NCBI GenBank assembly: GCA_003117195.1 | Contig: BDSI01000166.1 | Location: 1 to 64,000, forward strand | Length of the DNA: 64,000 nucleotides | Direction of reading: 5' to 3' | From: Eudorina sp. 2006-703-Eu-15 | Taxonomy: Eukaryota; Chlorophyta; Chlorophyceae; Chlamydomonadales; Volvocaceae | The notes under the pieces: model-generated | Told to the model about the DNA's origin: nothing | The model's input: the letters and a program-made list of their open reading frames with translations, nothing else | The model's database searches: none | Shown here: positions 45,278-56,539 of the stretch, in pieces | How the letters are laid out: the number at the start of each line of letters is the position of its first letter | Position numbering within the stretch: position 1 is the first letter of the stretch | Made by a program: the position numbers and the translations under genes

Positions 45278-47624
45278 GCCCTCAGGCGGCCGGCCATCAA
45301 TCTATCCACCCATATATCTCCACACACGACACAAGGACAGACACAGACACACGCATGGGGAGGGAGGGATGGGTGAATGGACGCGACGGGGCCGGAACTA
45401 AGTCGTCTCCAAGGACGGTAACGGAAGGCAGGATGGACGGACGGGCGGATGGACTCCTCGAGCAGAGCCCGTCACCTCGTTAGGATGGGTGAGTGCTGCG
45501 GGGCGGTTTGTCGTGAGTGGGCAACCCGTGTGATGTGCGGTGGTGTGGGGGTTGTGTGGGGGTCAGCCATTTGGACGGGGTGTGCGCTTTGTGGGATGGG
45601 AGAAGGCCTCTGGGTAAGGTTTGAAAGGGAACGCCAGGAATCGGGAGGTCTCAAAACAAAGGGTTGGAAAAGGGGTTGGAGCGAGCTAGGGTTTCAGTTT
45701 GCTGTGGCGGTAGCGGACCGGGTGTCAGGAGCTTTCGGGTGGACCCAGGCCGGGGCGTGGGTGCGTGTGGGTGGGTTTCGCGCGGTCGACGTTTTGGAGA
45801 CGGGCTGGCGAGCCTTGGCGGCTGTGCTCGGTCCCAACCGTACTCGGTCCCAACCGTACTCGGTCCCAACCGTACTCGGTCCCAACCGTACTCGGTCCCA
45901 ACCGTACTCGGTCCCAACCGTACTCGGTCCCAACCGCACCCACCCACCCACCTCTGGGTGCGGTTTCCTCTGCGGCCCTATTACGGATCGCGTGGGGCGG
46001 AACAGGGCGTGGGATGTGGGGTCTGAGCACGCGCGATGGCGTGTCTTCCAGTGTGTGTGGCGGCGGCGCGTTAAGGCGCCTCGAGTGTGTTTTCCTTCTC
46101 GTGAACTCGGAGGGTGCCCGACGAACCGGGTCACCTTGGTTGCTGTATGTGTGGAGTCCATAAACCGTGCGTATGTCGTCCGTACTGTACGACAATGTGC
46201 ACGTACCCCGCCGTACGTGAGATTGCTGGGCTGCAACGTGCGTGTATCGGAGCCGCCGCGGGGTTATCTGGTTGGTTGGCCGTACGTCAATGTCGCGTGC
46301 GTGTTTCGGAGCCGCCGCTGTCCGTGGCTGGCACGTGGTGCCCTTCAAGCCCGTCGCGTCGTACCCCGACAGGGGCTGTCGTGATGCGTGGTGACGGTTT
46401 GGATTGTGCGTGGAGCGCACTGGCTGTGGGCGTACAAGAAAGGCTACCTGTGTACGGTTGCCGTACCAGTGTACGGCTGGTAATGTGTGTCCCACGACGC
46501 ACCGAGTCCGCGTCTTACTTACCGAGTCAGGGTGGGCGGCACGCAGTACGATATATAGACGTGCTTGCTTGTCTTTCTTCGTTTACAACCAGCACTTAAA
46601 GATGAGCGTTGCTTGACATCGTCAAGCAATCAACCACATCTGCTAGTACGTACGTATCTCCGGCAGGCGTATTCCTAGAGCACGCATCCGACACCGATTT
46701 CGCCCCAACCAAACTGTACTTCTCGGCCAGCCAACCAAGCAACCAACCAACCGCGCAAAGGATAGCTAGCTCCGCCCTCTATCTGTCGCCCCTAAACCGG
46801 GCAGACTTCGGGTCCATCCTGCTGAGCTGGCCCAATGTTAACTCTTCGGTGCAAGAATGAGGATGGTCCAGCAACTTCGATGGTCCAGCAACTTGTACGG
46901 CACTGCCGTACAGCAGGCATCCCAATAAATGCAGCGGGCTCAAGTTATGTGCGTGCGTGGGGTCCTGAGCTTGTGAGGGCACTCACATCGGTCTGCTCGC
47001 TGCCGTGTCCGGCGGGCGTCCGCGTTTCCAACACATACGTACACTCGCTCACATAGATTGCCGGACGGACGGACCGATGGACGCCCGCCGTGCGCGCGCG
47101 TACGTCCCATCCATCGATCGGCATAAATGATGAATGCCATGCACGTGCATACGTAGATATTTCTCCGATAATAGACTACGTGCGTGCGTGCGTGCGTGGA
47201 TATTCCTCCGATATTAGATAACCATGTACGTAGCTTAGACGCGGGCCCGCGCACACATACACGCATATGTGGAGGTGACTGCGTGCTGCGCGGTACAGCT
47301 GCGCGCGCGCGCGCGGCCGCGGCGACACAGCCATCGGCTGCCATGCGCGACAATAATGCGACGACAAACCACTTCAAGTAGTAATCACGGGCGGGTGCAT
47401 TCAATAACAACGAACATACAACGAATGTATCTCTTCTCGAATGTACGTGTGGGGTGCGGATCGCCGACCGCCGCACAAGCTCACACGTAGCAACAGCCCG
47501 TGAGCAGCCTTCCAAACCTGTATGTGCGATATATACGAATACCGACCGCACTATCAATTCAGCTTCGTATTGCAGGTAGGTAGGCAGGTAGGGGACCACA
47601 CCACGAGCGAGCATATATGTGGCT
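45278..47624. other. Intergenic stretch between Toc gene and lipase 3' end
   Basis: No gene recognised. A 311-codon open frame at 45449-46384 is produced by GC bias and a minisatellite and shows no domain. The interval includes the 3' untranslated regions of both flanking convergent genes. TTACA at 46585-46589 (TGTAA on the minus strand) is a possible volvocine polyadenylation signal for the lipase, about 1 kb past its stop. Confidence 0.4.
45829..45939. repeat. 16-bp minisatellite CGGTCCCAACCGTACT, 7 copies
   Basis: Six perfect copies and a seventh partial copy lie about 550 bases after the Toc stop codon. The unit contains an imperfect palindrome (CGGT and ACCG). Because 16 is not a multiple of 3, all three frames stay open, which explains several spurious open frames here. 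Confidence 0.97.
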
Positions 47625-50600
47625 TTACTTGGGGTAGTAGTACGAGTTGATCCAGCACCAGTAGTAGTAGCTCTTCGACACGATGTTGGCGTTGGTGACG
47701 GTCTGCTGGCTGGCGAAGTAGTTGATGATGAGCGCGATCTCGTGGCCGGAGATGGGCTTGAGGTAGATGGGGTACATCGGGTGCTGCAAGCACGCACGCA
47801 CGCACGCACGCACGCGGGCGGAAGCAACTTAAGGTAAAATAAAAACTAACACATCGCTCGTCCGTCGGCGATTATCAATTATTATCTCTTGCTTGTGTCA
47901 CTCGGCGGTCGGCAGCAGGCGGCGCAGTCATCATCATGCACGCACGCATGTAGCTAGGGTTGTGCATGTACGGCATACATTGTGCATGTACGGCGTTATG
48001 CATGCACGGTATGTAGGTATGCATGTACGGTTGCGTGGTATAATGCCACGCCGCACACGCAAGCCTACCTGCTGGCGGTTTACATATGCTGCTGCTGATG
48101 AGGGATACTTGCACGCAGACAAATAGGTATACGCCGGAGCTAGCTAGCTACTACGACTTGAATGGGTGGGCCGAAGTCCGCGCCCCATACATTATTACTC
48201 GTGCCACACATAGCTCACATGCATGCATACATAGATCTCTAGCCGCGCGCCGTTCGTCCGCAATATCCCGGCGCTACCGATAGAGGTCGGGTGCTGTAGT
48301 GTATAACGATCCTGGATAAGTATCATGAGATGTCACTGGAAGGCATCTGCCAGCTGGTCCTTTTCTGATAAGGCATGATACAACAATTTGGTATCGAACC
48401 CGCGCGACCAGGTCTCGATACCAAATTGTTGTATCATGCCTTATCAGAAAAGGACCAGCTGGCAGATGCCTTCCAATGACATCTCATGATACTTATCCAG
48501 GATCGTTATACACTACAGGTGCGTGGAAGTAACGCCCGGTATACTAGCTACCTCGGTGGTAACTAACTTACCGTGTAGTAGATATAGTTGAAGTTGCCGA
48601 GGGGGTCGGAGTAGGCGTGCACACTCTGGAAGTTGGCGGAGACCTGGTTTCCAGCCAGTTGGACGTACTGCATACGTACAGGCATGCATGAGCGAGCGTA
48701 CCGCCGACCGCATCAATCATACGGGTCCACCTTGTAACGGTTACATGTGTATGTGTATGTTCGAATCATGTATGCATGGTCGGTGCATGCCGGGCGGGCT
48801 TATGACCTGACAGACGAATGCATGAACGAAAAGAGCGACAGACAGACAGACAGACGAGCGAAACGCCAAGCCAAGCCAATCAACGCAAGCATTCATGACA
48901 TGCAACAGGTAGATAGGGTGCGCTAGGTGCGCTAGGTACGTGCGTGCGCGGGCTGCATGCATGCTGCTGAGCGTACCGTGCAGATGATCGGCGGCGGGCC
49001 GTCGTTTGCTCCATGCAGCAGCAAGTGATGAGCGTGAATGGACATACCCCATACACCCCAAACCCCATACACCCCATCCTGAAAGTGCAGGACGGTCGTC
49101 TTGTGTGCCGAGGCCCGGTTCCGTCAGGCCAGGATTCTTAAGCCCTGTAGGTACTCTGTCGTAATAGTCGTAATAGACCGCGGGTGGACAGGGCACTGAC
49201 GCCCAGTGGAGCTATCGCGAGGTGTGGGCGGTTTTTTCGGCCCGGTGGGACCGTACGGGCAGGCCCCTGAATGGTGACTCGCGAGCCCCCGTGCGTGGCC
49301 CTCCAAGACTACGGGCCACCGCTGGAGAAGTGACCCCGCCTTGGTGGCGCTGGGGGTGGTGGTTCGCTAATAGGGGCGCCCTGGTGGCTAACTCCCCCTG
49401 AGCGGGCTTTATCCCTTGCCATGGTTGGTTCTCAGGAACGGGGTGGTTCCCTGGTAGTGTGGGCCCGGGGAGTGATTCGGTGCACTTGGGGAGCCTGTCC
49501 GGAGCGCCATGGTGGCGTTAGTTCATTGCAGTGTATGGTGAGGCAGCCTCGGCTGTCGCCGGGGCTGTCACCGATGACCCGCGGGGTCCGCTGCAACATC
49601 CTAATAATAATACACCGACTGCCACGCTCACGCATGCACCGGTGCGTACGTGGACATACGGTACATCGACTGCCACGCTCACGCACCGGTGCGTGGACAC
49701 ACGGTGCATTGATATATACGTCCACATATACATACGTCCAAGCGCACACTGATAACGGAGCGGCATGCGTGCACAGCCAGCCTCACGTACGCATCCTCCC
49801 GCCGTACCTAGCTAGCTACCTACCGGGCCGTTGATACCGGGCGCATCGAATACGACCCCGTCGAGCTTCAGGTACGTGGCAACAATCTCCGCAATGTAGC
49901 CGCCCAGGGAGTGGCCGGTGATCAAGTTGACTTTGTACTGGACGGCCAGCTGGAGGGCGGCCGAACCGGCGACCTGCGCACACATGGACAGACAGACAGA
50001 TATATAGACGGATGGATGCATGCATGCATGCATGGATGCATTGAGCAGCAGCAGCAGTAGTGAGTGAGCGGCATGCAGCATATAGATACTTGGAGCGAGT
50101 CGTCGGCGCGCGCACGCATGCAGGACCTGCATGCGCGCCATCACCCATCAGTCACGCCGTCGTCAGAATGAAGCAGGGTGGCTACACACACTGATGATGA
50201 GGTAGCTAGCTAGGTATGTAGCCGAAGATAGAACGAACCGTGCGTGTGCCGCCGGCGTGCATGCATGCTAACGCCGAACTTCGAATGTATATGCATGTAT
50301 ATATGCACGCCAGTATCGATCTTTATAATCTTTCCAATCTTTCAACCACCACTGTCAAGCCTTGAGTGGATGGATACAGTGGCATCCATCAGCAGGCCTC
50401 ACCTACCTGCTAGCTCCTGATGAGCCGGCTGCTGGAGTCCATCTGTATGTCTGCATGTATGTGTGCACTGCTGAATGCGAATGAACGAACGAAGTCGGTA
50501 GCTAGGTCCATCCCGGCCCATACGTAGGCATTTATTTATTTTTATGCATGCACGCCACGGTGCAATGTTCGTTCATTTCCGGCCGACCTGTACGTATGTA

Positions 50601-51927
50601 TGTTCACAACTCACCCCAGCTGCCTTCATGGAGGCGTCGCCGCCCACGACCAACGAGAAATCCTGCAGCAGGTCGTTGGTGTTCGTTGGGTCGGTTCCCT
50701 TGACGACCAGCACGCGCCGGCCGGGCGTCGTGGTGCTCTGAAAGACGGCCATGGCGCACGGGGCAGTAGAGCCGCCGGTGACACTGGGCAGGTTGGTGCG
50801 TACGGAATCCAGGATCACGGTGTACGGCACACCGTCCTGGAGAGCCGACACATTAACGCTGCCGGCATTGAGGCTGTAGATGTTGCTCGAGAGCTTGGCG
50901 AGGGTGTATACGGTCTCGACGGTGTCGATGTGGCCGAGCGTCGTGTAGGCGCTCGCGGCAGCGGTCGTGAAGGCGGTCCACTCCGCGACCGCGAGGGAGC
51001 GCCGGCTGCTGCCGCCAGCAGAGGACCTCAGGTCGTCGTCGGTGATGAAGGGCGCGCGAGCGCCTGCGCGCGTACGTACGTACGCATATCTAAGCGACAA
51101 CGAATGAAGGACAGTAGTGGCGAAACATTACTAAATTACTACGGCGTCCGTCCATCGCTTGCAAGCAACAATCGAATGAACTACTGAACAATCCAGCCAG
51201 CCATTTCCTGCCTACCGGTTCCATCGATCTACCAACGGATGAAGAGCGTGGCTGGCTGCGACGGAGACTCTCATCAATCGGAGATAGACACCGCAGCCCG
51301 CAGCAGCAGCCGAGCGAGCGAGCTACATACATACGCGCGGATTTCACATGCATCCGCCGGTTCATCCCTTCCTCTGACAACTGCCAGCAGCGGCCAGTGA
51401 GCGCGACAAGCAGGCTTGCCCTTAACTATACTAAATATATATTGATGAGGAAATGTGGGGTAACTGTTGCAACATTACAATTCACGTCACGGCGGCCCGT
51501 GCGCGCGCGACGACGGTTAGTTGGGGATCCGTGGTATCAAGGGTGGTACATAGGAAATTGCCAAGAACTAACCGGGGAGCAAGAAATATGAGTAGCACCT
51601 CCACGGAACATGTTGAATTTCTTAAGAACGGCTTGCAAGAAGGCTGATTTTAAGTACACTAACGAATCGAATGAAGTCATTCGCAAGGATAAGGAACCTG
51701 GTGATTATTCCGTAACGGTATATATTTGAAATAGGCGGCCTATTTACCAATATCCAATCAAAGCTGTCCCCAGGCGACCCGGAGAAGCCATTCGCACTGT
51801 GCGACCCTGTACCAAAGGTTACGTACGCACCTTGTGCGGCTGATAATAGCATTGCCCCGCAAAGGGCAATGAAGGCAATGCGAAGATGCTGCCGGCGACT
51901 AGCGTGCTCCTTTCTGATCGCCGCCAT
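47625..51927 (-). CDS. Secreted class-3 (alpha/beta-hydrolase) lipase
   Basis: Five exons splice in phase: 51927-51831, 51063-50615, 49973-49824, 48667-48572 and 47783-47625. They give 316 residues. The first exon is a signal peptide with a basic start and hydrophobic core (RIAFIALCGAMLLSAA). The intron 1 donor CAAG/GTGCGT and the acceptor CGCAG/GC meet in phase 1. The nucleophile elbow is GHSLGG with Ser204. Asp253 in AYSDPLGN and His278 in PISGHEIA complete a Ser-Asp-His triad in the order expected for class-3 triacylglycerol lipases. RVLVVKGTDPTNTND in exon 2 fits the lid or oxyanion region of that family. It probably hydrolyses acyl esters outside the cell or in the secretory path. The substrate is unknown. 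Introns 3 and 4 carry mobile insertions. Confidence 0.85.
48295..48517. mobile_element. 223-bp near-perfect palindrome with 5-bp target duplication (inverted LTR pair)
   Basis: Left arm 48295-48397 and right arm 48415-48517 are 103 bases each and differ at one position (about 48336), around a 17-base loop. The outer ends are TGTAGTG and CACTACA. The flanks carry a direct duplication GGTGC (48290-48294 and 48518-48522). Each arm reads TGTAGTG...ACAACA, the same termini as the LTR at 59363-59789, and the centre holds TGGTATCGA, like the primer-binding sites of nearby LTR elements. I infer two inverted solo LTRs joined through a short internal piece and integrated as one unit. A fold-back DNA transposon is the alternative. 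It sits in lipase intron 4. Confidence 0.85.
48720..48745 (-). repeat. Short copy of the GTAACCGTTAC repeat family
   Basis: On the minus strand it reads TGTAACCGTTACAAGGTGGA, matching the start of the repeats at 53354 and 61407. It lies in lipase intron 3. Confidence 0.6.
49134..49613 (+). mobile_element. Dispersed retroposon family, copy 2 (in lipase intron 3)
   Basis: It is nearly identical along its length to 13215-13677, with small indels, and carries the same ATTCTTAAG start and GGGGTCCGCTGCAACATCC end with an AATAATAATAC tail. It is antisense to the lipase gene and intronic. No coding capacity is seen. Confidence 0.75.
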
Positions 51928-53353
51928 CGTTCCGTCCTCTTCCGTTCAAATGAGCCGATATATTAAATGGTAGACAGACACGCAAGGAAATTAGAACTCG
52001 TAAGGCTTCATTGCGTCCCGGACACAAGTAAGGGGTAATTATACTTTGCGAGGGTTACGGGCCGTACAGGTGGACGGCCCCAATAATGGAAGGCGCCAAT
52101 GGATGGTACAGGCGTTAATTGAAGATTTATGAATAGTTTACCTTATACAGGGCAAGGTGTGCAATGTTCGTGTCCTGCAGATGAGCAAACCTTTCTGTAC
52201 CTGACAGTTGTTTTCTCTGCCCGTTGCGGCCCCAATGCGTTTTTTATACTGGAATGAGACGAATGACGCGCTTGCATGCTGTATTAAAAACGACAACTGA
52301 GCTGCTCTAATGCCCTTGGGAATTTTGGGAAGCACCGATTTTATGCTGTCATCAGTTATAATTGGGTGCGCAGCGATTTGACGTCGTCCTGAAGTAAGAT
52401 GACGCGCCGCGCGCGGGATTTATGCATGGTTGCATTTTATATCTGAAACGAAGTGCGGGTCCTACTGGGTGCCTCCATCCTGCGAGATACCAGTCGGGGC
52501 GGCAAGTGACAGTCCGATAACGGTGCTGGTGACAAATGTTATAATATTTCGTGTACCAAATGATGATGTTCATTCATTTTTTGAGGGACAATCGATCCCT
52601 TTTGGAATCCGTTGTCAAAATAATTCATCCATCAATTTGGATACGTAGGGCAAGCGGAAAGTGTATGTATAGTTTGGATAACACGGAACGAAAGACGGAG
52701 AACAAAATATAACGCAAGAGCTGCAGCACCCTACGCAGCTAACGCCGTTGCAACTCTTTGCAACGCACAAACGAACGTGACCACAGCGTGAAATGGCATG
52801 TGTAAGGAAAAATATGATGGGTTTGGACATTCGGCACTCATATTAACTTCAACTGGAAGCTTGACTGGACGTGACTGGAACGAAGGACGCAATCGGTGCT
52901 TCGGTCGCGAATGTTTGAGTACCTGTACGATGAAACAGCTATTGCTGACTAACCTGTAAATTAGCATAGTCTCAGGTCAAGAATTTGCTTTATTGCGGTT
53001 TTTTGGAACGCTGTGGCTTGGCATTTTCATCCAATGAACTGTTCGGCTACCCCTACGCCCATTTGTTAGTTGTTATTTGATCCATGCATGCACACATCTA
53101 ATTTGCAATATCCTACCTGATAACAATAGCGTTTATCATTTCCTAAATTTAATACAGGATTTGCTTCGTTGATTGGTGACATCCTAACGCAAGTGCGCGA
53201 TCTACGTACGTACGCAGATGATGAGCGGCCTGCTGAAGGCGAATTAAGAAAGGATGTCAATTACTATACATGCCAGCACGCCCAGGCCTCCTGACGAGCG
53301 CAAATCCAAATTTCTTTGTCCATTTCTTTTGCACACACGCACCATGATGGCCG

Positions 53354-53520
53354 GTGTAACCGTTACAAGGTGGACCCGAATCCCGACCGGGTGTTCCAAC
53401 GGGCCCAGATAGCTCGTAGGCGCCTCATCTCATCAACAACCCCTACGTACCAAGGACTGCGCAGTGCGCACCGACCCATCCTCCATCACCCCCGGAGGGG
53501 TTCATGCAGCCATGCATGCA
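53354..53520 (+). repeat. GTAACCGTTAC repeat family, long copy 1
   Basis: It begins GTAACCGTTACAAGGTGGAC and shares about 150 bases with 61407-61545, including GTTCCAACGGGCCCAGATAG and the downstream CATGCAGCCAT. Short copies lie at 48720 and 60408. The start is an 11-bp palindrome. It could be a SINE or a small DNA element; the boundaries are not resolved. Confidence 0.6.
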
Positions 53521-53629
53521 TACCTCCGGCCAACATATATACCCTGTTACCAACAGCAGCGCGCCAGCAGGATTGCACGCATCTCCTGGGAAACGCGCGC
53601 GTCAGACCCCCCGAATCACGTGGCGGGGA

Positions 53630-53700
53630 GGGAGACGGGATTCGAACCGTGGCTCTCTGGACAGCATGCCAGTAGTGTCTTTCCCATTAGACCCCCCCGT
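53630..53700 (-). repeat. tRNA-like sequence (pseudo-tRNA or SINE head)
   Basis: On the minus strand it reads GGTCTAATGGGAAAGACA followed by ACGGTTCGAATCCCGT, a clear B box in a short stem. The T stem is only four pairs and the acceptor ends do not pair well, so it is probably a tRNA-derived relic and not a working tRNA. Confidence 0.4.
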
Positions 53701-53851
53701 CCATGTATATATGATGGTGTGCATGCGTGCGTACAAAGCGCCTGCGCGGCATGCATGCAGGCACGTATGCCGCTATGCTTGCTTGTGTGCGAGCGAGCGT
53801 ACGTGGTCATCGGATGCGTGGATGTATGTCCTGCCTAGATAGGTACGTACG

Positions 53852-53951
53852 TGTAGTAGGTGTCGTACAATGGTCGGCCCTACTCCCTAAATACGGTGCG
53901 AAGCACTGTCCCAGCATCTAGAGAAGCCTTTGCCAGCTCTCACCTACTACA
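53852..53951. mobile_element. Solo LTR of the TRIM family (100 bp)
   Basis: The sequence starts TGTAGTAGGTG and ends CACCTACTACA. It is the reverse complement of the two 100-base LTRs at 55535 and 55938, with some differences. GTACG flanks both sides, consistent with a 5-bp target duplication, though the surroundings are GTACGT-rich. Confidence 0.75.
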
Positions 53952-54803
53952 GTACGTATGTACGTTGCTGAAAACGTGCTGCTTGCAGCAAGCAAGCTGG
54001 CAGGCAATGTGGTAACCCGCTACCATTCAACGACGGGTAGGTCACTACCGACAGGACCATTACGTTACATGCCATGCATGCATGTCCCTACCTGCTGTGC
54101 GTGTGTACTGCTGTGTGCTTTTGACCGAGCGATCGACCCGAGCGATCGGCTGGCTAGGCTGGCCTGCTGCGTGCGTGCGTGGCTGGTGCGTTTATTATGT
54201 AACAATACCCCGGCCGATCTGCTGGCAATATGGGTCCCTGTCCTCTATGCTTACGTCGCACACCTGTCTACTGCCATTACACACTCTGACGCCGTGAGGT
54301 GCCGTGTCCCGGACTCCTGGTTGCCCTCCCTCCCATATGCATCCGCGACGCCAGGAAAGCGTGCTTCAGCCCTGCAAGGCTGGGAGTCCCTGTCGTAGCT
54401 GTGCTGCTGTGGTACCAGTGGCCCTGCTGTCGAAACAAGCAGAAATACCGTATTTCCCGGCCTGCCCGGAGGTTTTTATTTCCTGGCATCTGGGAAGGTC
54501 CCCGCCAAAGGGTTTTTGGCTGCTGGCGGCAGGCCGGAAACCTGCGGAATTCTATTTCCCCGTAGCAACGAACGAACATCCCCACCCCTTATTAACAAAC
54601 GCGCGCCAGGCTCCGGCTGATCATTCCCCCTCCCCCGCCATCTTCATCAGTTAATGACTGTATTTGTATTTGAAGTATTACTAATAATATTACTATTTAA
54701 TATAATTGTACAGCAGGTAACTCCAACAAGTCATCCCAGACTCTTAAATGTGCCTGCCTCGTAAGGACTTCGTGCAGATAACCGTTATAACATATAAGTG
54801 ACA
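53952..54803. other. Interval between mobile elements, no gene recognised
   Basis: No coding signal. It ends with the left target duplication ATATAAGTGACA (54792-54803) of the next element. Confidence 0.4.
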
Positions 54804-55132
54804 TCCAAGACTACTACGGGCCACCGCTGGAGAAGTGACCCCGCCTTGGTTGCGGTGGTGGCTGGTTCGCTAATAGGGCCGCCCTGGTGGCTAAGTCCCC
54901 CTGAGCGGGCTTTATCCCTTGCCATGGTTGGTTCTCAGGATCCTGAACGGGGTGGTTCCCTGGTAGTGTGGTCCCGGGGAGTGTTTCGGTGCACTTGGGG
55001 AGCCTGTCCGGAGCGCCATGGTGGCGTTAGTTCGTTTAGGCAGTGTATACAGTGTATGGTGAGGAAGCCTCGGCTGTCGCCGTGGCTGGGCTGTCACCGA
55101 TGACCCGCGGGGTCCGCTGTAACATCCTAATA
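54804..55132 (+). mobile_element. Dispersed retroposon family, copy 3, 5'-truncated with 12-bp target duplication
   Basis: It matches the right 330 or so bases of copies at 13215 and 49134 and starts internally, at TCCAAGACTAC. It is flanked by perfect ATATAAGTGACA repeats (54792-54803 and 55133-55144). Truncation at the 5' end, a variable-length target duplication and an AATAA-type tail identify target-primed reverse transcription. It is the best evidence that the family is LINE-mobilised. Confidence 0.85.
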
Positions 55133-55534
55133 ATATAAGTGACAAATACGGATCAAAAAACACAGATCACGGCTGCCAAGAAGATTCAAAACGAACGAAT
55201 TACTAAAGCTGGATGGGCCGCAAGCGAGGTAACGGTACCCAACCCGCCCGGACCCCCGCACCGTCCGCCCGCCTTGTAGTGAGCTCCACAGAACCCACGG
55301 TAGTTAGCGTGGATATATTGCAGCGGAATAATAGCCTGTTTCCAGGTAAAGGCGCGGAGTGGGTATGACCACGACCCTAGCAAGACTAGCTGCGCTAGAC
55401 TGCTCTGACTAGACAGCAGCTGCACCGAATTATATACGATCGGTAACTGTTGATCGTAGCCCTGCGGGACTTCCGTTAACCTTCCTTGATAGGACAGGCC
55501 GATCGACGTGACCGTTGGAATCCGCGGCTGTCAC

Positions 55535-56037
55535 TGTAGTAGGTGAGAGCTGGCAAAGGCTTCTCGAGATGCTGGGACAGTGCTTTGCACCGTATTTGAG
55601 GAGCAGGGCCGACCATTGTACGACACCTACTACACTCCCCCCCCTCTGAAGGGGACCGTCCCGGGACCCTTTCGGCCCGAGACAACCAGCCATGCTCGCC
55701 ATCGCCAACCCTGAGCCATGGGTGGATGAGGTCCACGTCACGTCGTGCCCCGCAACTGACACGCGCCTAGCCCATATTCGGGTTTTTCGAGCATGTGACC
55801 TTCTCCTAGTCATCTCACTACTATCTTCTTCCAGAACCTCTAGACTGTCGTCCTCTGGCGCGGTCGTATTTCGCCGTCATCAGGGATCGAACTGGGTACT
55901 CTTAGGTCCACAGCCTAGGTTTGGTCTCGATACCATATGTAGTAGGTGAGAGCTGGCAAAGGCTTCTCGAGATGCTGGGACAGTGCTTTGCACCGTATTT
56001 GAGGAGCAGGGCCGACCATTGTACGACACCTACTACA
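55535..56037 (-). mobile_element. TRIM element (terminal-repeat retrotransposon in miniature), nested in an LTR
   Basis: Two direct, nearly identical 100-base LTRs (55535-55634 and 55938-56037; TGTAGTAGGTG...CACCTACTACA) flank a 303-base interior. Target duplication GTCAC lies at 55530-55534 and 56038-56042. On the minus strand, TGGTATCGAGACC (55923-55935) lies 2 bases from the 5' LTR as primer-binding site, and AGAGGGGGGGGAG (55635-55647) abuts the 3' LTR as polypurine tract. The interior carries a tRNA-like B box (minus strand CAGTTCGATCCC, near 55890) and no protein. It inserted into the older LTR after that element had integrated. Confidence 0.88.
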
Positions 56038-56539
56038 GTCACACTTGTGAAAACCGACAACCTGTCAGTTGCTTAGTGCTGCTCAGCGCGAGGCACTTTG
56101 GATCAGCAGGTTAATATCCATCCATCCAGGACACCTCTAGTAATCATTCCGATTACAATGCGGGTTTGACCATACTCAGGTCACAACTAACATTTATCCC
56201 CCCCTTTTAGGTTTGGTTCTGTCGGGCGTTGGCGCCTGTCGTGGTGCGTTGCGTTGGGTCGCCGGTGTGGCGCGCTGCGTGTGTGTTGGTCGCGCGGGCC
56301 CCGTCGCATCGGGGTATGCTGCGCGGCCAGTGATAGGCTTGGCTGTTGCTCTCTTGCTGTGTTAGGAGTCGTGTCCGCACGACTTCGGGACTTTATCTGC
56401 TGCAACTCGGCACGCAGTCATATCTGGCGAAAAATGATGAGTTGCTTCCCAGCTGTTGTGGTCCGACTCGAAACCTCGCCATTTAACTATTCATCGACGT
56501 ACTTCCGTCCCACCTTCCGGCGGCGATAGTCCAATACCC

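Larger units (their letters stand above)
51928..53851. other. AT-richer stretch upstream of lipase, no gene recognised
   Basis: The first few hundred bases should contain the lipase promoter (minus strand). Beyond that I see only short frames with no domain. The repeat at 53354-53520 and a tRNA-like fragment at about 53630-53700 lie within it. Confidence 0.4.

Noticed and set aside
45829..45939. Possible CRISPR-like array
   Set aside because: The repeats are contiguous 16-mers without spacers, in a eukaryotic genome; it is a minisatellite.
45449..46384. 311-codon open frame on the plus strand after the Toc gene
   Set aside because: It is Gly/Val/Trp/Arg-rich without a domain, runs through a 16-bp minisatellite, and lies in what should be the Toc 3' untranslated region.
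53630..53700. Functional tRNA gene on the minus strand
   Set aside because: The B box is good, but the acceptor and T stems do not pair over full length; it is kept only as a tRNA-like relic.
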